Shown: in pieces, positions 1 to 5,579 of the stretch | Layout: the number at the start of each line of letters is the position of its first letter | How positions within the stretch are numbered: position 1 is the stretch's first letter | From: an uncultured Oscillospiraceae bacterium | GTDB taxonomy: Bacteria > Bacillota > Clostridia > Oscillospirales > Acutalibacteraceae | DNA length: 8,900 bases | Direction: 5' to 3' | NCBI GenBank assembly: GCA_900556765.1 | Contig: USQH01000056.1 | Location: 1-8,900 of the forward strand | Notes under the pieces: generated by a model | Seen by the model: only the letters and a program-made list of their open reading frames with translations | What the model was told of the DNA's origin: nothing | Database searches by the model: none | Position numbers and translations under genes: made by a program

Positions 1-418
1 CGGTGAAGAGGGTGCGTACGAGTTGGTGGGAGAAGGTCATGCGCGAAAGCGAAAGCATGGCATCGGCCCTGGCATAGACTTCGCCGGAGAAACCGTAGGG
101 GCCTCCCACGATGAAACATATCCGTCGGGTACTGCCGGTGAGTTTTCCTCCGAGCCACGCGGCGAACTCCACCGAGCGCATCTCCGTCCCCTTTTCGTCG
201 AGCAGTACGACGTAGTCGCCCGGCGCTGTCTGTCGGAGTATCATCTCTCCTTCGGCCTGTTTCTGTGTCTGTACGGGCAGTTTCCCGGCGTTGCGGACGT
301 CGGGAAGAAAAACGACGGAGAATCTGGCGTATCGGCTGATGCGTTTCGAATAGTCCGCCATGAGGGCGGCTATCTCCGCCGAGTCGGTTTTGCCTACGAG
401 TATGAGGTCTATTCCCAT
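1..418 (-). CDS. rlmH: 23S rRNA pseudouridine-1915 N3-methyltransferase RlmH (3' end cut by window edge)
   Basis: RlmH is a small SPOUT-class enzyme that uses S-adenosylmethionine to methylate N3 of pseudouridine 1915 in helix 69 of 23S rRNA, acting on assembled ribosomes. The reverse-strand frame opens with ATG at 418 and begins MGIDLILVGKT, the usual N-terminus of the family. It continues with GDYVVLLDEKG near residues 69-79 and the knot/SAM-loop signature FIVGGPYGFSGEVYARA near 103-119, then LSLSRMTFSHQLVRTLF. 139 codons are visible; the family is about 157 residues, so roughly 18 C-terminal residues lie off the left edge. It is preceded by a GH2 gene fragment ending 65 nt upstream on the same strand. 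There is no strong Shine-Dalgarno sequence, which fits Bacteroidota, as do the high G+C and the sequence style. I infer that this gene belongs to a different genome from the genes beyond about position 850. Confidence 0.93.
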   Translation of the reverse strand, partial: MGIDLILVGKTDSAEIAALMADYSKRISRYARFSVVFLPDVRNAGKLPVQTQKQAEGEMILRQTAPGDYVVLLDEKGTEMRSVEFAAWLGGKLTGSTRRICFIVGGPYGFSGEVYARADAMLSLSRMTFSHQLVRTLFT

Positions 419-483
419 GGGTGTCTGTTGTTGTCTCCGACGCCGCAGCGCTGTTGGGGGCGCTCGGCCGGGGCTTGTGCCGG

Positions 484-849
484 TCAGCGGGTGAGGGGCA
501 GGTCGTTGTTCCATTCTCCGCCGGCTCCGTCGTACAGTATCGGCCGGTTCGGGTCGGCGGTTCGCAGCCACAGATAGGTGCGGTAGAGGTTGAATCCGTT
601 GCCGCTCTGCCCGCCGAGCGACCATGCGACGATGCACGGATGGGTGTGGGAGCGGCGGAACATCGCCTGCGTCCGCTCCATGTATTCGGGCAGCCATGCC
701 GGGTCGTTGCTCAGGCATCCTCCGATGCGCCGGTTCCCCGTCTCGTAGGAGGTGTTGATGTTGGCCTGGTCTATCACATACATGCCGGTACGGTCGCAGA
801 TATCGTAAAACCACCAGGGCTGCGGAGTGTCGGGCCAAAGCGTGTTGAA
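484..849 (-). CDS. Glycoside hydrolase family 2 (beta-galactosidase-like) C-terminal fragment with degenerate active site
   Basis: This is the downstream part of the continuous frame 1200-484. From residue 118 the protein reads FNTLWPDTPQPWWFYDICD, then YVIDQANIN, an SHTHPCIVAWSLGGQSGNG block and YLWLRTADPNRPILYDG. These line up in order with the LacZ TIM-barrel blocks FNAVR..YP..WY.LCD, YVVDEANIE, HPSVIIWSLGNESG and RW.K..DPTRPVQYEG. The acid/base Glu of NESG is Gln here (residue 198 of the fusion). DEANIE has become DQANIN, and the usual SHYP His is missing. The protein stops (TGA at 484-486) soon after the EWNNDL block, before the strand that carries the nucleophile Glu. From memory, Bacteroidales have GH2-like proteins that end in this way, so the stop may be natural; I cannot verify this. 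The 5' part is absent because the contig switches genome near 841-852. Hydrolase activity is unlikely; a binding or vestigial role is a guess. Confidence 0.75.
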   Translation of the reverse strand, partial: FNTLWPDTPQPWWFYDICDRTGMYVIDQANINTSYETGNRRIGGCLSNDPAWLPEYMERTQAMFRRSHTHPCIVAWSLGGQSGNGFNLYRTYLWLRTADPNRPILYDGAGGEWNNDLPLTR

Positions 850-852
850 GCC
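841..852. other. Chimeric junction between two genomes
   Basis: On the reverse strand the codons GGC TTC AAC ACG (852-841) are the changeover. Before them the protein is cysteine desulfurase (TLDALKKEGF) and after them it is GH2 (FNTLWPDTPQP). Both families commonly have a Gly/Asn-Phe step at this point, so a short shared stretch may have seeded the join. Base composition and ribosome-site style also change here. I infer an assembly or amplification chimera, because no transposon ends, integrase or repeats are visible at the boundary. Confidence 0.75.
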
Positions 853-1200
853 CTCTTTTTTCAGGGCGTCGAGCGTGTGCAGTACGGCGTGATGCTCGAT
901 GGCGGAGGAAATGATGTGTTTTTTGCCCTTTTTGAGCATTTGATGCGCTGCGCCTTTAATCGCCCAGTTGTCGGCTTCACTGCCGCCGGAGGTGAAGTAT
1001 ATTTCGTTCTCCTTCGCGGCGCCTAATGCGTCGGCGACCTGCTTTCTTGCAAGCTCCACGCCTTTTTTGGCGTTTTGACCGACGGCGTACAGACTGGACG
1101 GATTGCCGTATTCCTCCGTCAGGTACGGCATCATTGCGTCAAGCGCATTTTTGGAAATTTTGGTTGTCGCCGAGTTGTCGGCGTAAACAAATCTGTACAA
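841..1200 (-). CDS. NifS/IscS-type cysteine desulfurase, N-terminal third only (chimeric 3' end)
   Basis: Cysteine desulfurases are PLP enzymes that remove sulfur from cysteine for Fe-S cluster and thio-cofactor assembly in the cytoplasm. Residues 5-118 carry family hallmarks: VYADNSATT, YGNPSSLYAVG, the PLP-phosphate loop region IYFTSGGSEADNWAIKG (67-83), and SSAIEHHAVLHTL (98-110) with the cofactor-stacking His. The family is about 380-400 residues, so the PLP-binding Lys and the catalytic Cys loop are missing. The frame runs on without a stop into GH2 sequence at residue 118. The start is read as TTG at 1200: AAGGATGG lies 8 nt upstream on the reverse strand, and the nearby ATG (1212-1210) leads straight to a stop. 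It has its own promoter at 1244-1272. The gene is probably intact in its real genome and cut here by a contig join. It could serve iron-sulfur assembly or tRNA thiolation; the sequence does not decide. Confidence 0.88.
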
Positions 1201-1243
1201 TTATACTACCATCCTTATGATGTGATATTTTTTTAACACACTT

Positions 1244-1272
1244 ATTATATTACTTAGTATTATATTTTTCAA
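1244..1272 (-). promoter_or_regulatory. Sigma-A-type promoter for the cysteine desulfurase gene
   Basis: On the reverse strand TTGAAA (1272-1267) is followed after exactly 17 nt by a perfect TATAAT (1249-1244). Transcription would start near 1237 and leave a leader of about 35 nt before the TTG start at 1200. The spacing and near-consensus boxes make this one of the strongest promoters in the window. Confidence 0.8.
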
Positions 1273-1276
1273 CAGG

Positions 1277-1300
1277 ATATATGAAAATATTTTCATATAT
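1277..1300. repeat. Perfect 24-bp AT-rich palindrome next to the desulfurase promoter
   Basis: ATATATGAAAAT is followed immediately by its exact reverse complement ATTTTCATATAT. The palindrome ends 4 nt upstream of the -35 box of the desulfurase promoter, where an activator or a repressor could bind. The core TGAAAATATTTTCA has the look of a dimeric operator, loosely like Fur/PerR-type dyads, but I cannot name the regulator. It is not a convincing rnhA terminator, because no T-run follows it on the minus strand. Confidence 0.5.
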
Positions 1301-1336
1301 TTTTATATTTTTTGTTCGGCTGTCAGCCAATATGTA

Positions 1337-1786
1337 TTATTTATGCCCGGATTTGTATTCCAGCGAGCTTTTAACCGCCATTTTGTCGCACCTTTCGTTT
1401 TCCTCATGACCGGCGTGTCCTTTAATCCATGAGAAGGTAACTTTATGCGTCGAAAGCAGCGGCAGCAGCATTTCCCACAGGTCGACGTTAAGCGCCGCTT
1501 TTCCGTCGGATTTTTTCCAGCCCTTTGCTTTCCATGCGTATACCCATCGGTTTTTGATCGCGTCGCAAACGTATTTGGAATCGGTACAGATGTCGACTTC
1601 GCAAGGCTCCTTGAGTGCCTGCAATCCTTTGATAACTGCGGTCAGCTCCATACGGTTGTTGGTCGTGTCGGCGGCTCCGCCGGTCAGTTCGCGCTCAATA
1701 CCGTTATATCGCAGTATGGTGCCCCAGCCGCCCGGACCGGGATTGCCTGAGCACGCTCCGTCGGTAAACATCTCTATTTTTTTCAT
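1337..1786 (-). CDS. rnhA: Ribonuclease HI
   Basis: RNase HI cuts the RNA strand of RNA-DNA hybrids, removing R-loops and primer RNA in the cytoplasm. The 149-residue length is typical of the single-domain bacterial enzyme. All four catalytic acids are visible: D9 in FTDGACSGNPGPGGW, E47 in NNRMELTA, D69 in CTDSKYV and D134 in NERCDKMA. The flexible-loop His is H124 in IKGHAGHEENE. The basic, Trp-rich handle region WVYAWKAKGWKKSDGK (81-96) is also present. The ATG at 1786 overlaps the stop of the upstream DUF2461 gene by four bases (ATGA), and GGAG lies about 8 nt upstream, inside that gene, so the two are translationally coupled. There is no clear intrinsic terminator after the stop, so some read-through toward the desulfurase gene is possible. 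Confidence 0.97.
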   Translation of the reverse strand: MKKIEMFTDGACSGNPGPGGWGTILRYNGIERELTGGAADTTNNRMELTAVIKGLQALKEPCEVDICTDSKYVCDAIKNRWVYAWKAKGWKKSDGKAALNVDLWEMLLPLLSTHKVTFSWIKGHAGHEENERCDKMAVKSSLEYKSGHK

Positions 1787-2484
1787 TTTATATTCTCCAT
1801 ATTAAACTCAGTCGCCGCCTCATGCAAGAAGCTGTATAACTTTTTGCAGCCGGAGTATCCTTTCTTGAGCATTTCAACCAGTGCTTCCGGCTCGTTCAGC
1901 ATATCAATACCGATGTTGCGGTTGATGACGAACATCTCTTTCATGTCGTACCATTTTTTCAGCTCGCCGCTTATTCCGTCAATATCTGCTTTTGACCGCT
2001 TGTAGCTGTCGGCGTCGGCAACGAATCCGAGACGCTTCACCGCTCGCACTGCTTTTAAAAAGTCGTCTGGTTCTTTTCTCATTTTTTCGCGTAAATGCTC
2101 CATAAAAGCCGGTGTGGAGCATACGACACCGCATCCGTATTCAAATCCGCTCGGACGTATCTCAAACCACAGCACAGCGGTCGGAAGCCAATTCTTCACA
2201 TGGCGGAACATGATCCACATATTTTCGCGGTAGAGCGACTTGTCATGTGTGTACCGAGTGTCGCGACGAACGCGTGAAATGCATCTGACCGGATCGAGCA
2301 TCATGTCGGGATTGAGCTTTTCCATGGTCGGAGTCAGGTCGACGACCAAACGGCGCAGCGGCAGTACAATTCCGTTTTTTATTGCTTCTTTGTTTTCTTC
2401 ATAAAAATCCTTGCTGTCGTTAAATCGGTTCATCGACAGCAAAAACATAGCGTCACTTGTAATTCCGTTAAAATTACAGCTCAT
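1783..2484 (-). CDS. DUF2461 family protein, function unknown
   Basis: This is a DUF2461-type protein of 233 residues, close to the usual length. Family features visible are FLLSMNRFNDSKDFYEENKE near the N-terminus (14-33), the conserved stretch ISRVRRDTRYTHDKSLYRENM (70-90), and a middle segment with WFEIRPSGFEYGCGVV. The C-terminal part is helical and charged. The frame is open further upstream, to 2535 inside dusB. I prefer ATG 2484 because AAGGAG (2500-2495) lies 10 nt before it; it is only 1 nt from the alternative ATG at 2493. The chosen start lies 1 nt past the dusB stop, and the gene's end overlaps rnhA, so the three form one operon. Its biochemical role is not established. The context between a tRNA-modifying enzyme and an RNA nuclease hints at RNA metabolism, but that is inference only. 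Confidence 0.85.
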   Translation of the reverse strand: MSCNFNGITSDAMFLLSMNRFNDSKDFYEENKEAIKNGIVLPLRRLVVDLTPTMEKLNPDMMLDPVRCISRVRRDTRYTHDKSLYRENMWIMFRHVKNWLPTAVLWFEIRPSGFEYGCGVVCSTPAFMEHLREKMRKEPDDFLKAVRAVKRLGFVADADSYKRSKADIDGISGELKKWYDMKEMFVINRNIGIDMLNEPEALVEMLKKGYSGCKKLYSFLHEAATEFNMENIK

Positions 2485-2485
2485 T

Positions 2486-3451
2486 TCATTCATTCTCCTT
2501 GCACACACGCCAGCACAGCTCATAAAGCTGTTCAAGAGAGGTCAGCTGACCCGATTCACGCCGATAGCCGGCGGCACCGCGTACGCCTTTCATGTACCAT
2601 GCTGCGTGCTTTCGCATCTCGCGCATAGCGTTCTTCTCGCCTTTGTCGGAACAGGTGAGCTGTGCCTGACGCATCAGTATACGCATACGCTCCGACAGCG
2701 GAGGATCGGGCACTGTTATGCCCTCAAACATCCACGCATTGACCTGACGGAATATCCACGGTGCGCCCATCGCGCCTCTGCCGATCATGACGAAATCACA
2801 GCCTGTGTATTCGTACATGTTCGCCGCGTCCTTTGCGGTAAATATGTCGCCGTTTCCGACGACGGGAATGTTTACGGCGCTTTTTACTGCCTTTATTATG
2901 TCCAGATTTACCGGCGGCGCATACATCTGTTGCCGTGTGCGCCCGTGAACTGTTATAATTTGCGCTCCCGCGCTTTCGCATCGCTTGGCAAGCTCGACGG
3001 CGTTAATACTGCTGTCATCCCATCCGGCGCGTATCTTGACCGTTACGGGCAAATCGACAGCACCGACCACGGCCTTGACTATGCTTTCGGCAAGCTGAGG
3101 ATCTTTCATCAGTGCAGATCCGCCGCCGTTTCCCGCGACTTTTGGGGCGGGGCAGCCCATATTTATGTCGATAAAATCGGGATGAAACTGAGTTGCACTG
3201 ACCGCCGCCGACGCCATTGTCGCAGGATCGCTGCCGAAAAGCTGCAATCCGACGGGACGCTCGTCTTCGGTCAAATTCATCATGCCGAGCGATTTTTTAT
3301 CATTCAGACTGACCGCCTTGGAACTTATCAGCTCGCTGACTGTGTACGCCGCGCCGAACTCGCGGCACAGACGACGAAAACTGCGGTCGGCGACACCCGC
3401 CATAGGCGCTAAAGCCGCGTATCCGTCGGTCTCGAAATTACCTATTTTCAT
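2486..3451 (-). CDS. dusB: tRNA-dihydrouridine synthase (DusB family)
   Basis: Dus enzymes are FMN-dependent and use NADPH to reduce uridines in the tRNA D-loop to dihydrouridine. The 321-residue protein shows the TIM-barrel signatures in order: LAPMAGVADRSFRRLCREFG (14-33), which binds FMN; ELISSKA; VGLQLFGSDP (67-76); DINMGCPAPKVAGNGGGSAL (95-114) with catalytic C100; VKIRAGWDD with FMN-phosphate K139; VHGRTRQQMY with H169; VVGNGDI (197-203); and IGRGAMGAPWIF (223-234). The C-terminal helical domain with HAAWYMKG and RR.SG matches the DusB subgroup. The ATG at 3451 has GAGGTGAG a few bases upstream on the reverse strand. It is the first gene of the dusB-DUF2461-rnhA operon and diverges from the AI-2E-family gene. 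The family call is firm; the subgroup call (DusB rather than another Dus) is by overall resemblance. Confidence 0.95.
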   Translation of the reverse strand: MKIGNFETDGYAALAPMAGVADRSFRRLCREFGAAYTVSELISSKAVSLNDKKSLGMMNLTEDERPVGLQLFGSDPATMASAAVSATQFHPDFIDINMGCPAPKVAGNGGGSALMKDPQLAESIVKAVVGAVDLPVTVKIRAGWDDSSINAVELAKRCESAGAQIITVHGRTRQQMYAPPVNLDIIKAVKSAVNIPVVGNGDIFTAKDAANMYEYTGCDFVMIGRGAMGAPWIFRQVNAWMFEGITVPDPPLSERMRILMRQAQLTCSDKGEKNAMREMRKHAAWYMKGVRGAAGYRRESGQLTSLEQLYELCWRVCKENE

Positions 3452-3473
3452 CGTCTCACCTCACAATAACGCT

Positions 3474-3502
3474 ATTTTAACACATATTTGCGTAAATTTC
3501 AA
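3474..3502 (-). promoter_or_regulatory. Promoter of the dusB-DUF2461-rnhA operon
   Basis: On the reverse strand TTGAAA (3502-3497) is separated by exactly 17 nt from TAAAAT (3479-3474). The implied start of transcription is near 3467, about 15-16 nt before the dusB ATG and just ahead of its ribosome site. It lies back to back with the AI-2E-gene promoter, the two -10 elements being about 54 nt apart. Confidence 0.7.
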
Positions 3503-3529
3503 AATAAATATGCAAGATTGCAAATTATG

Positions 3530-3538
3530 TGCTATAAT
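3530..3538 (+). promoter_or_regulatory. Extended -10 promoter for the AI-2E-family gene
   Basis: TGCTATAAT combines a perfect TATAAT (3533-3538) with the TGn extension. No good -35 box is seen at the normal distance, as expected for an extended -10 promoter. Transcription would start near 3545, which places the ATG at 3547 too close to the RNA 5' end and supports the start at 3574. Confidence 0.65.
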
Positions 3539-3573
3539 AAATTGAAATGATCATTTTGAGGAGGAAATTCAAA

Positions 3574-4815
3574 ATGGGTGATGAGACGAAAAAGCGGCAG
3601 CGCAGAGAGTCGCTGAAAAAATACATTTATTCATTCGTAGTTATAGCGGCGGCAATAGTTTTGTTTTTCATTCTGAAGAATTTGGCTGCTATTGTAGGAG
3701 CGATAAAGACGGTTCTGTCGGTTCTGTCGCCCGTTGTTTACGGATTTGTTTTTGCCTACATACTTAATCCCGTTATGACATTCTTTGACGGTTTGCTTTC
3801 AAAGCTGTTTTTGAAAAAAATGAAAAAAACGGAGCTTGCATCGAAACTTGCGCGCGGACTCAGCGTGTTTTTCACCATGGTGCTTGCCATAGCGATTGTC
3901 TTCTTCCTCGGATATATGATGCTGCCTGAACTGTACAACAGTATTGCCGGACTGGTTGTGACGCTTCCTGACGAAGTGACTGCTTTTTCCGAAAAGCTGT
4001 CAGCCGCCGTTAACGATTACATTGGTTCCGATGCGTTGGTAGTCGGAGTATCCGACTATATAAACAACTGGATTCAAACCGATCTTGCGTCTTTAGTCAA
4101 CACATGGGCAGCAGAGGTAGCGTCGGGTGTTATAGTAGCTGTCGGTGTTGTAACTAACATCTGTGTCGGATTTATTATCTGCATTTACTTTCTTAACGGT
4201 AAGGAAAGGTTTATCGCCGGTATTAAAAAGATCATTTGTGCGTTTGTTAAAAAGGAGCGCGTTGTTAATAAGATATTTGATACCGCGCGTCATTCGCATA
4301 GGGTGTTCGGCGGCTTTCTTTCGGGCAAATTGCTCGATTCGCTTATAATCGGAGTGCTCAATTTTATTGTAATGCTTATATTCGGTCTGCCGTATCCGCT
4401 GCTTATCAGTGTTATTGTCGGCGTTACCAACATCATTCCGTTTTTCGGCCCTTTTATCGGTGCTGTGCCGAGTACACTGCTCATATTGTTGCAGGATCCG
4501 TTCCAGGCACTGATATTCGTTATTATTATAATTGTTATTCAGCAGCTTGACGGCAATATCATAGGACCAAAGATAATAGGAAACTCCACCGGATTGTCCA
4601 GCTTTTGGGTAATCGTGGCAATTACTGTCGGCGGCGGATTGTTCGGCATGGTCGGCATGATAATCGGCGTTCCTGCCTTTGCGGTCATCTATGACATTGT
4701 CGCAGGAATAATCAATGATCGCCTGAAAAAGCGCAAATTACCGCAGCAGACCGATTTCTATGAGGATCTGGAGCATATAGGTGAAGAAGCTCAGACAGCC
4801 CCAACCGGTGAATGA
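3574..4815 (+). CDS. AI-2E family transporter (YtvI/PerM-like polytopic membrane protein)
   Basis: Members of this family are polytopic inner-membrane permeases. Some are linked to autoinducer-2 export and others to ion transport; the substrate here is not predictable. From ATG 3574 the protein has 413 residues, typical for the family. A basic N-terminus (ETKKRQRRESLKK) precedes hydrophobic segments near residues 20-36, 45-65, 99-117, 184-206, 251-272, 276-305, 309-325 and 340-382. The large loop between the third and fourth segments is the family's characteristic soluble region. Conserved signatures are HRVFGGFLSGKLLDS (241-255), TNIIPFFGPFIGAVP (285-299) and QQLDGNIIGPKI (323-334). The tail is acidic. 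The start is chosen for GAGGAGG (3558-3564), 9 nt upstream; the in-frame ATG at 3547 has no ribosome site. It is probably monocistronic, with an extended -10 promoter in front and a strong terminator behind. Confidence 0.93.
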   Translation: MGDETKKRQRRESLKKYIYSFVVIAAAIVLFFILKNLAAIVGAIKTVLSVLSPVVYGFVFAYILNPVMTFFDGLLSKLFLKKMKKTELASKLARGLSVFFTMVLAIAIVFFLGYMMLPELYNSIAGLVVTLPDEVTAFSEKLSAAVNDYIGSDALVVGVSDYINNWIQTDLASLVNTWAAEVASGVIVAVGVVTNICVGFIICIYFLNGKERFIAGIKKIICAFVKKERVVNKIFDTARHSHRVFGGFLSGKLLDSLIIGVLNFIVMLIFGLPYPLLISVIVGVTNIIPFFGPFIGAVPSTLLILLQDPFQALIFVIIIIVIQQLDGNIIGPKIIGNSTGLSSFWVIVAITVGGGLFGMVGMIIGVPAFAVIYDIVAGIINDRLKKRKLPQQTDFYEDLEHIGEEAQTAPTGE

Positions 4816-4836
4816 TAGTTTTACGAAAATGTATAA

Positions 4837-4872
4837 GTGCGTGACCTGTATGGTCACGCACATTTTCTTTTC
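4837..4872 (+). terminator. Intrinsic terminator after the AI-2E-family gene
   Basis: GTGCGTGACC (4837-4846) pairs perfectly with GGTCACGCAC (4852-4861) around a 5-nt loop and is followed by the T-rich run ATTTTCTTTTC. It starts about 20 nt past the stop codon. The 10-bp GC-rich stem makes this a confident call. Confidence 0.88.
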
Positions 4873-4885
4873 GGCATATTATGTA

Positions 4886-4920
4886 TTGATGCTTGACCGA
4901 AAAAGGTCAGTGTCAATCAA
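4886..4920 (+). promoter_or_regulatory. Dyad-symmetric element upstream of the Cys-rich membrane protein gene
   Basis: TTGAT (4886-4890) pairs with ATCAA (4916-4920), and inside that TGACC (4894-4898) pairs with GGTCA (4905-4909) across GAAAAA. It lies just upstream of the GGAGGG ribosome site of the next gene. TTGACC (4893-4898) could double as a -35 box, but no convincing -10 follows at 16-18 nt. It could be an operator or a small RNA hairpin. Confidence 0.35.
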
Positions 4921-4940
4921 AATATTTTGGAGGGATATAA

Positions 4941-5387
4941 ATGACTTGTAACAGATTTCATTGGTCCACCGTGCTGTTTGCATTGCTTGCAACGGCTGCA
5001 CCGATTGCATTGTACTTTTTAGGGCTCTTTGCGGGACTGAATTTTGCAGTCGGTATTGCGGTTGCTCTTGTTCTATTTGTTTTAGCAGCGGTTACGGTTC
5101 TTGCGTCAAGAGAAAAACATTGCGGACACAGAAGTGAGTCTCAGACAATACTGAAAAGCGCTTCGCAGTGCTGTTGTGAGCCTGCCTGCATATGCCGCTA
5201 TGCGCGCGAATTGCTTTTTTATGCGATTGCGCTTTTGTTTGTGTCTTTCGTTGCGGCATTCAGCGTACTGGATACCGGTGCGTTCACAGTGGCGGTAATC
5301 GCTGTGTTCTTTTTCTTTGCTTTTGCGACCGTAATAACGCTTGCACGCTTGATATATTGCATGATCAGTGATAAGTGCAACGCTTAA
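4941..5387 (+). CDS. Unrecognised Cys-rich membrane protein, four predicted helices
   Basis: I do not recognise this 148-residue protein. Four hydrophobic segments are visible, near residues 10-30, 34-55, 91-110 and 114-140, arranged as two hairpins. Between them is a polar loop (56-90) rich in cysteine: C61, C77, C78, C79, C83 and C85, with HCGH at 60-63 and CCCEPACIC at 77-85. Further cysteines are C3, C140 and C146, nine in all. The cluster could bind metal or undergo redox chemistry, but no named motif fits. The start is secure: GGAGGG (4929-4934) lies 6 nt before ATG 4941. It stands alone between the AI-2E-gene terminator and a promoter at 5552, so it is probably monocistronic. Its own promoter is not clear. 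A small envelope or signalling protein is a guess. Confidence 0.75.
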   Translation: MTCNRFHWSTVLFALLATAAPIALYFLGLFAGLNFAVGIAVALVLFVLAAVTVLASREKHCGHRSESQTILKSASQCCCEPACICRYARELLFYAIALLFVSFVAAFSVLDTGAFTVAVIAVFFFFAFATVITLARLIYCMISDKCNA

Positions 5388-5481
5388 AATGCGTAATTGA
5401 ATGTTATGACCGAGGACATGAAAATGTTAAAAGAATATAGGACAAACAGAATTGTGACAAAACACTAATGACAGTAAATTC

Positions 5482-5503
5482 AGGGAGATTTTCAAATCTC
5501 CCT
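5482..5503 (+). repeat. Inverted repeat, possible terminator of the Cys-rich membrane protein transcript
   Basis: AGGGAGATTT (5482-5491) and AAATCTCCCT (5494-5503) are perfect complements separated by only 2 nt, so an RNA hairpin would have about 8 pairs and a 6-nt loop. It lies about 95 nt past the membrane protein stop. The T-rich stretch begins 19 nt later (5523-5535) instead of directly at the stem, which is atypical for an intrinsic terminator. Confidence 0.4.
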
Positions 5504-5551
5504 ACATAAATGTGCCGCCTGCTTTTTTCTTTTTTATGATAAAGTATACGA

Positions 5552-5579
5552 TTGCATTTTTAAGGATTTATGCTATACT
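5552..5579 (+). promoter_or_regulatory. Promoter for the zinc-ribbon/TPM operon
   Basis: TTGCAT (5552-5557) is followed after 16 nt by TATACT (5574-5579), which also carries the TGn extension (TGCTATACT). The implied transcription start near 5586 gives the first gene an untranslated leader of almost 200 nt. No other equally good promoter lies closer to the gene. Confidence 0.6.

Noticed and set aside
841..852. Genuine horizontal transfer or site-specific integration at the boundary
   Set aside because: No integrase, terminal repeat, tRNA or target duplication is visible, and both genes at the join are interrupted mid-domain. A chimera explains this more simply, though reads would be needed to prove it.
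23..1026. Long plus-strand open frames (23-577 and 421-1026)
   Set aside because: They lie antisense to rlmH, the GH2 fragment and the desulfurase, whose motifs are unmistakable. In G+C-rich sequence such shadow frames are expected, and their translations resemble no family I know.
1318..1328. GGCTGTCAGCC hairpin as the rnhA terminator
   Set aside because: The stem has only about 4-6 pairs and on the minus strand it is followed by an A-rich stretch, not a T-run.
2411..3412. Plus-strand open frame of 333 codons opposite dusB and the DUF2461 gene
   Set aside because: dusB on the other strand carries every family motif. The plus-strand product is Cys/His/Arg-rich without recognisable domains and lacks a ribosome site.
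5406..5468. 20-codon frame with GAGG in front of internal ATGs, a possible small peptide
   Set aside because: Too short, no recognisable character, and the ribosome-site match is weak. There is no second line of evidence.
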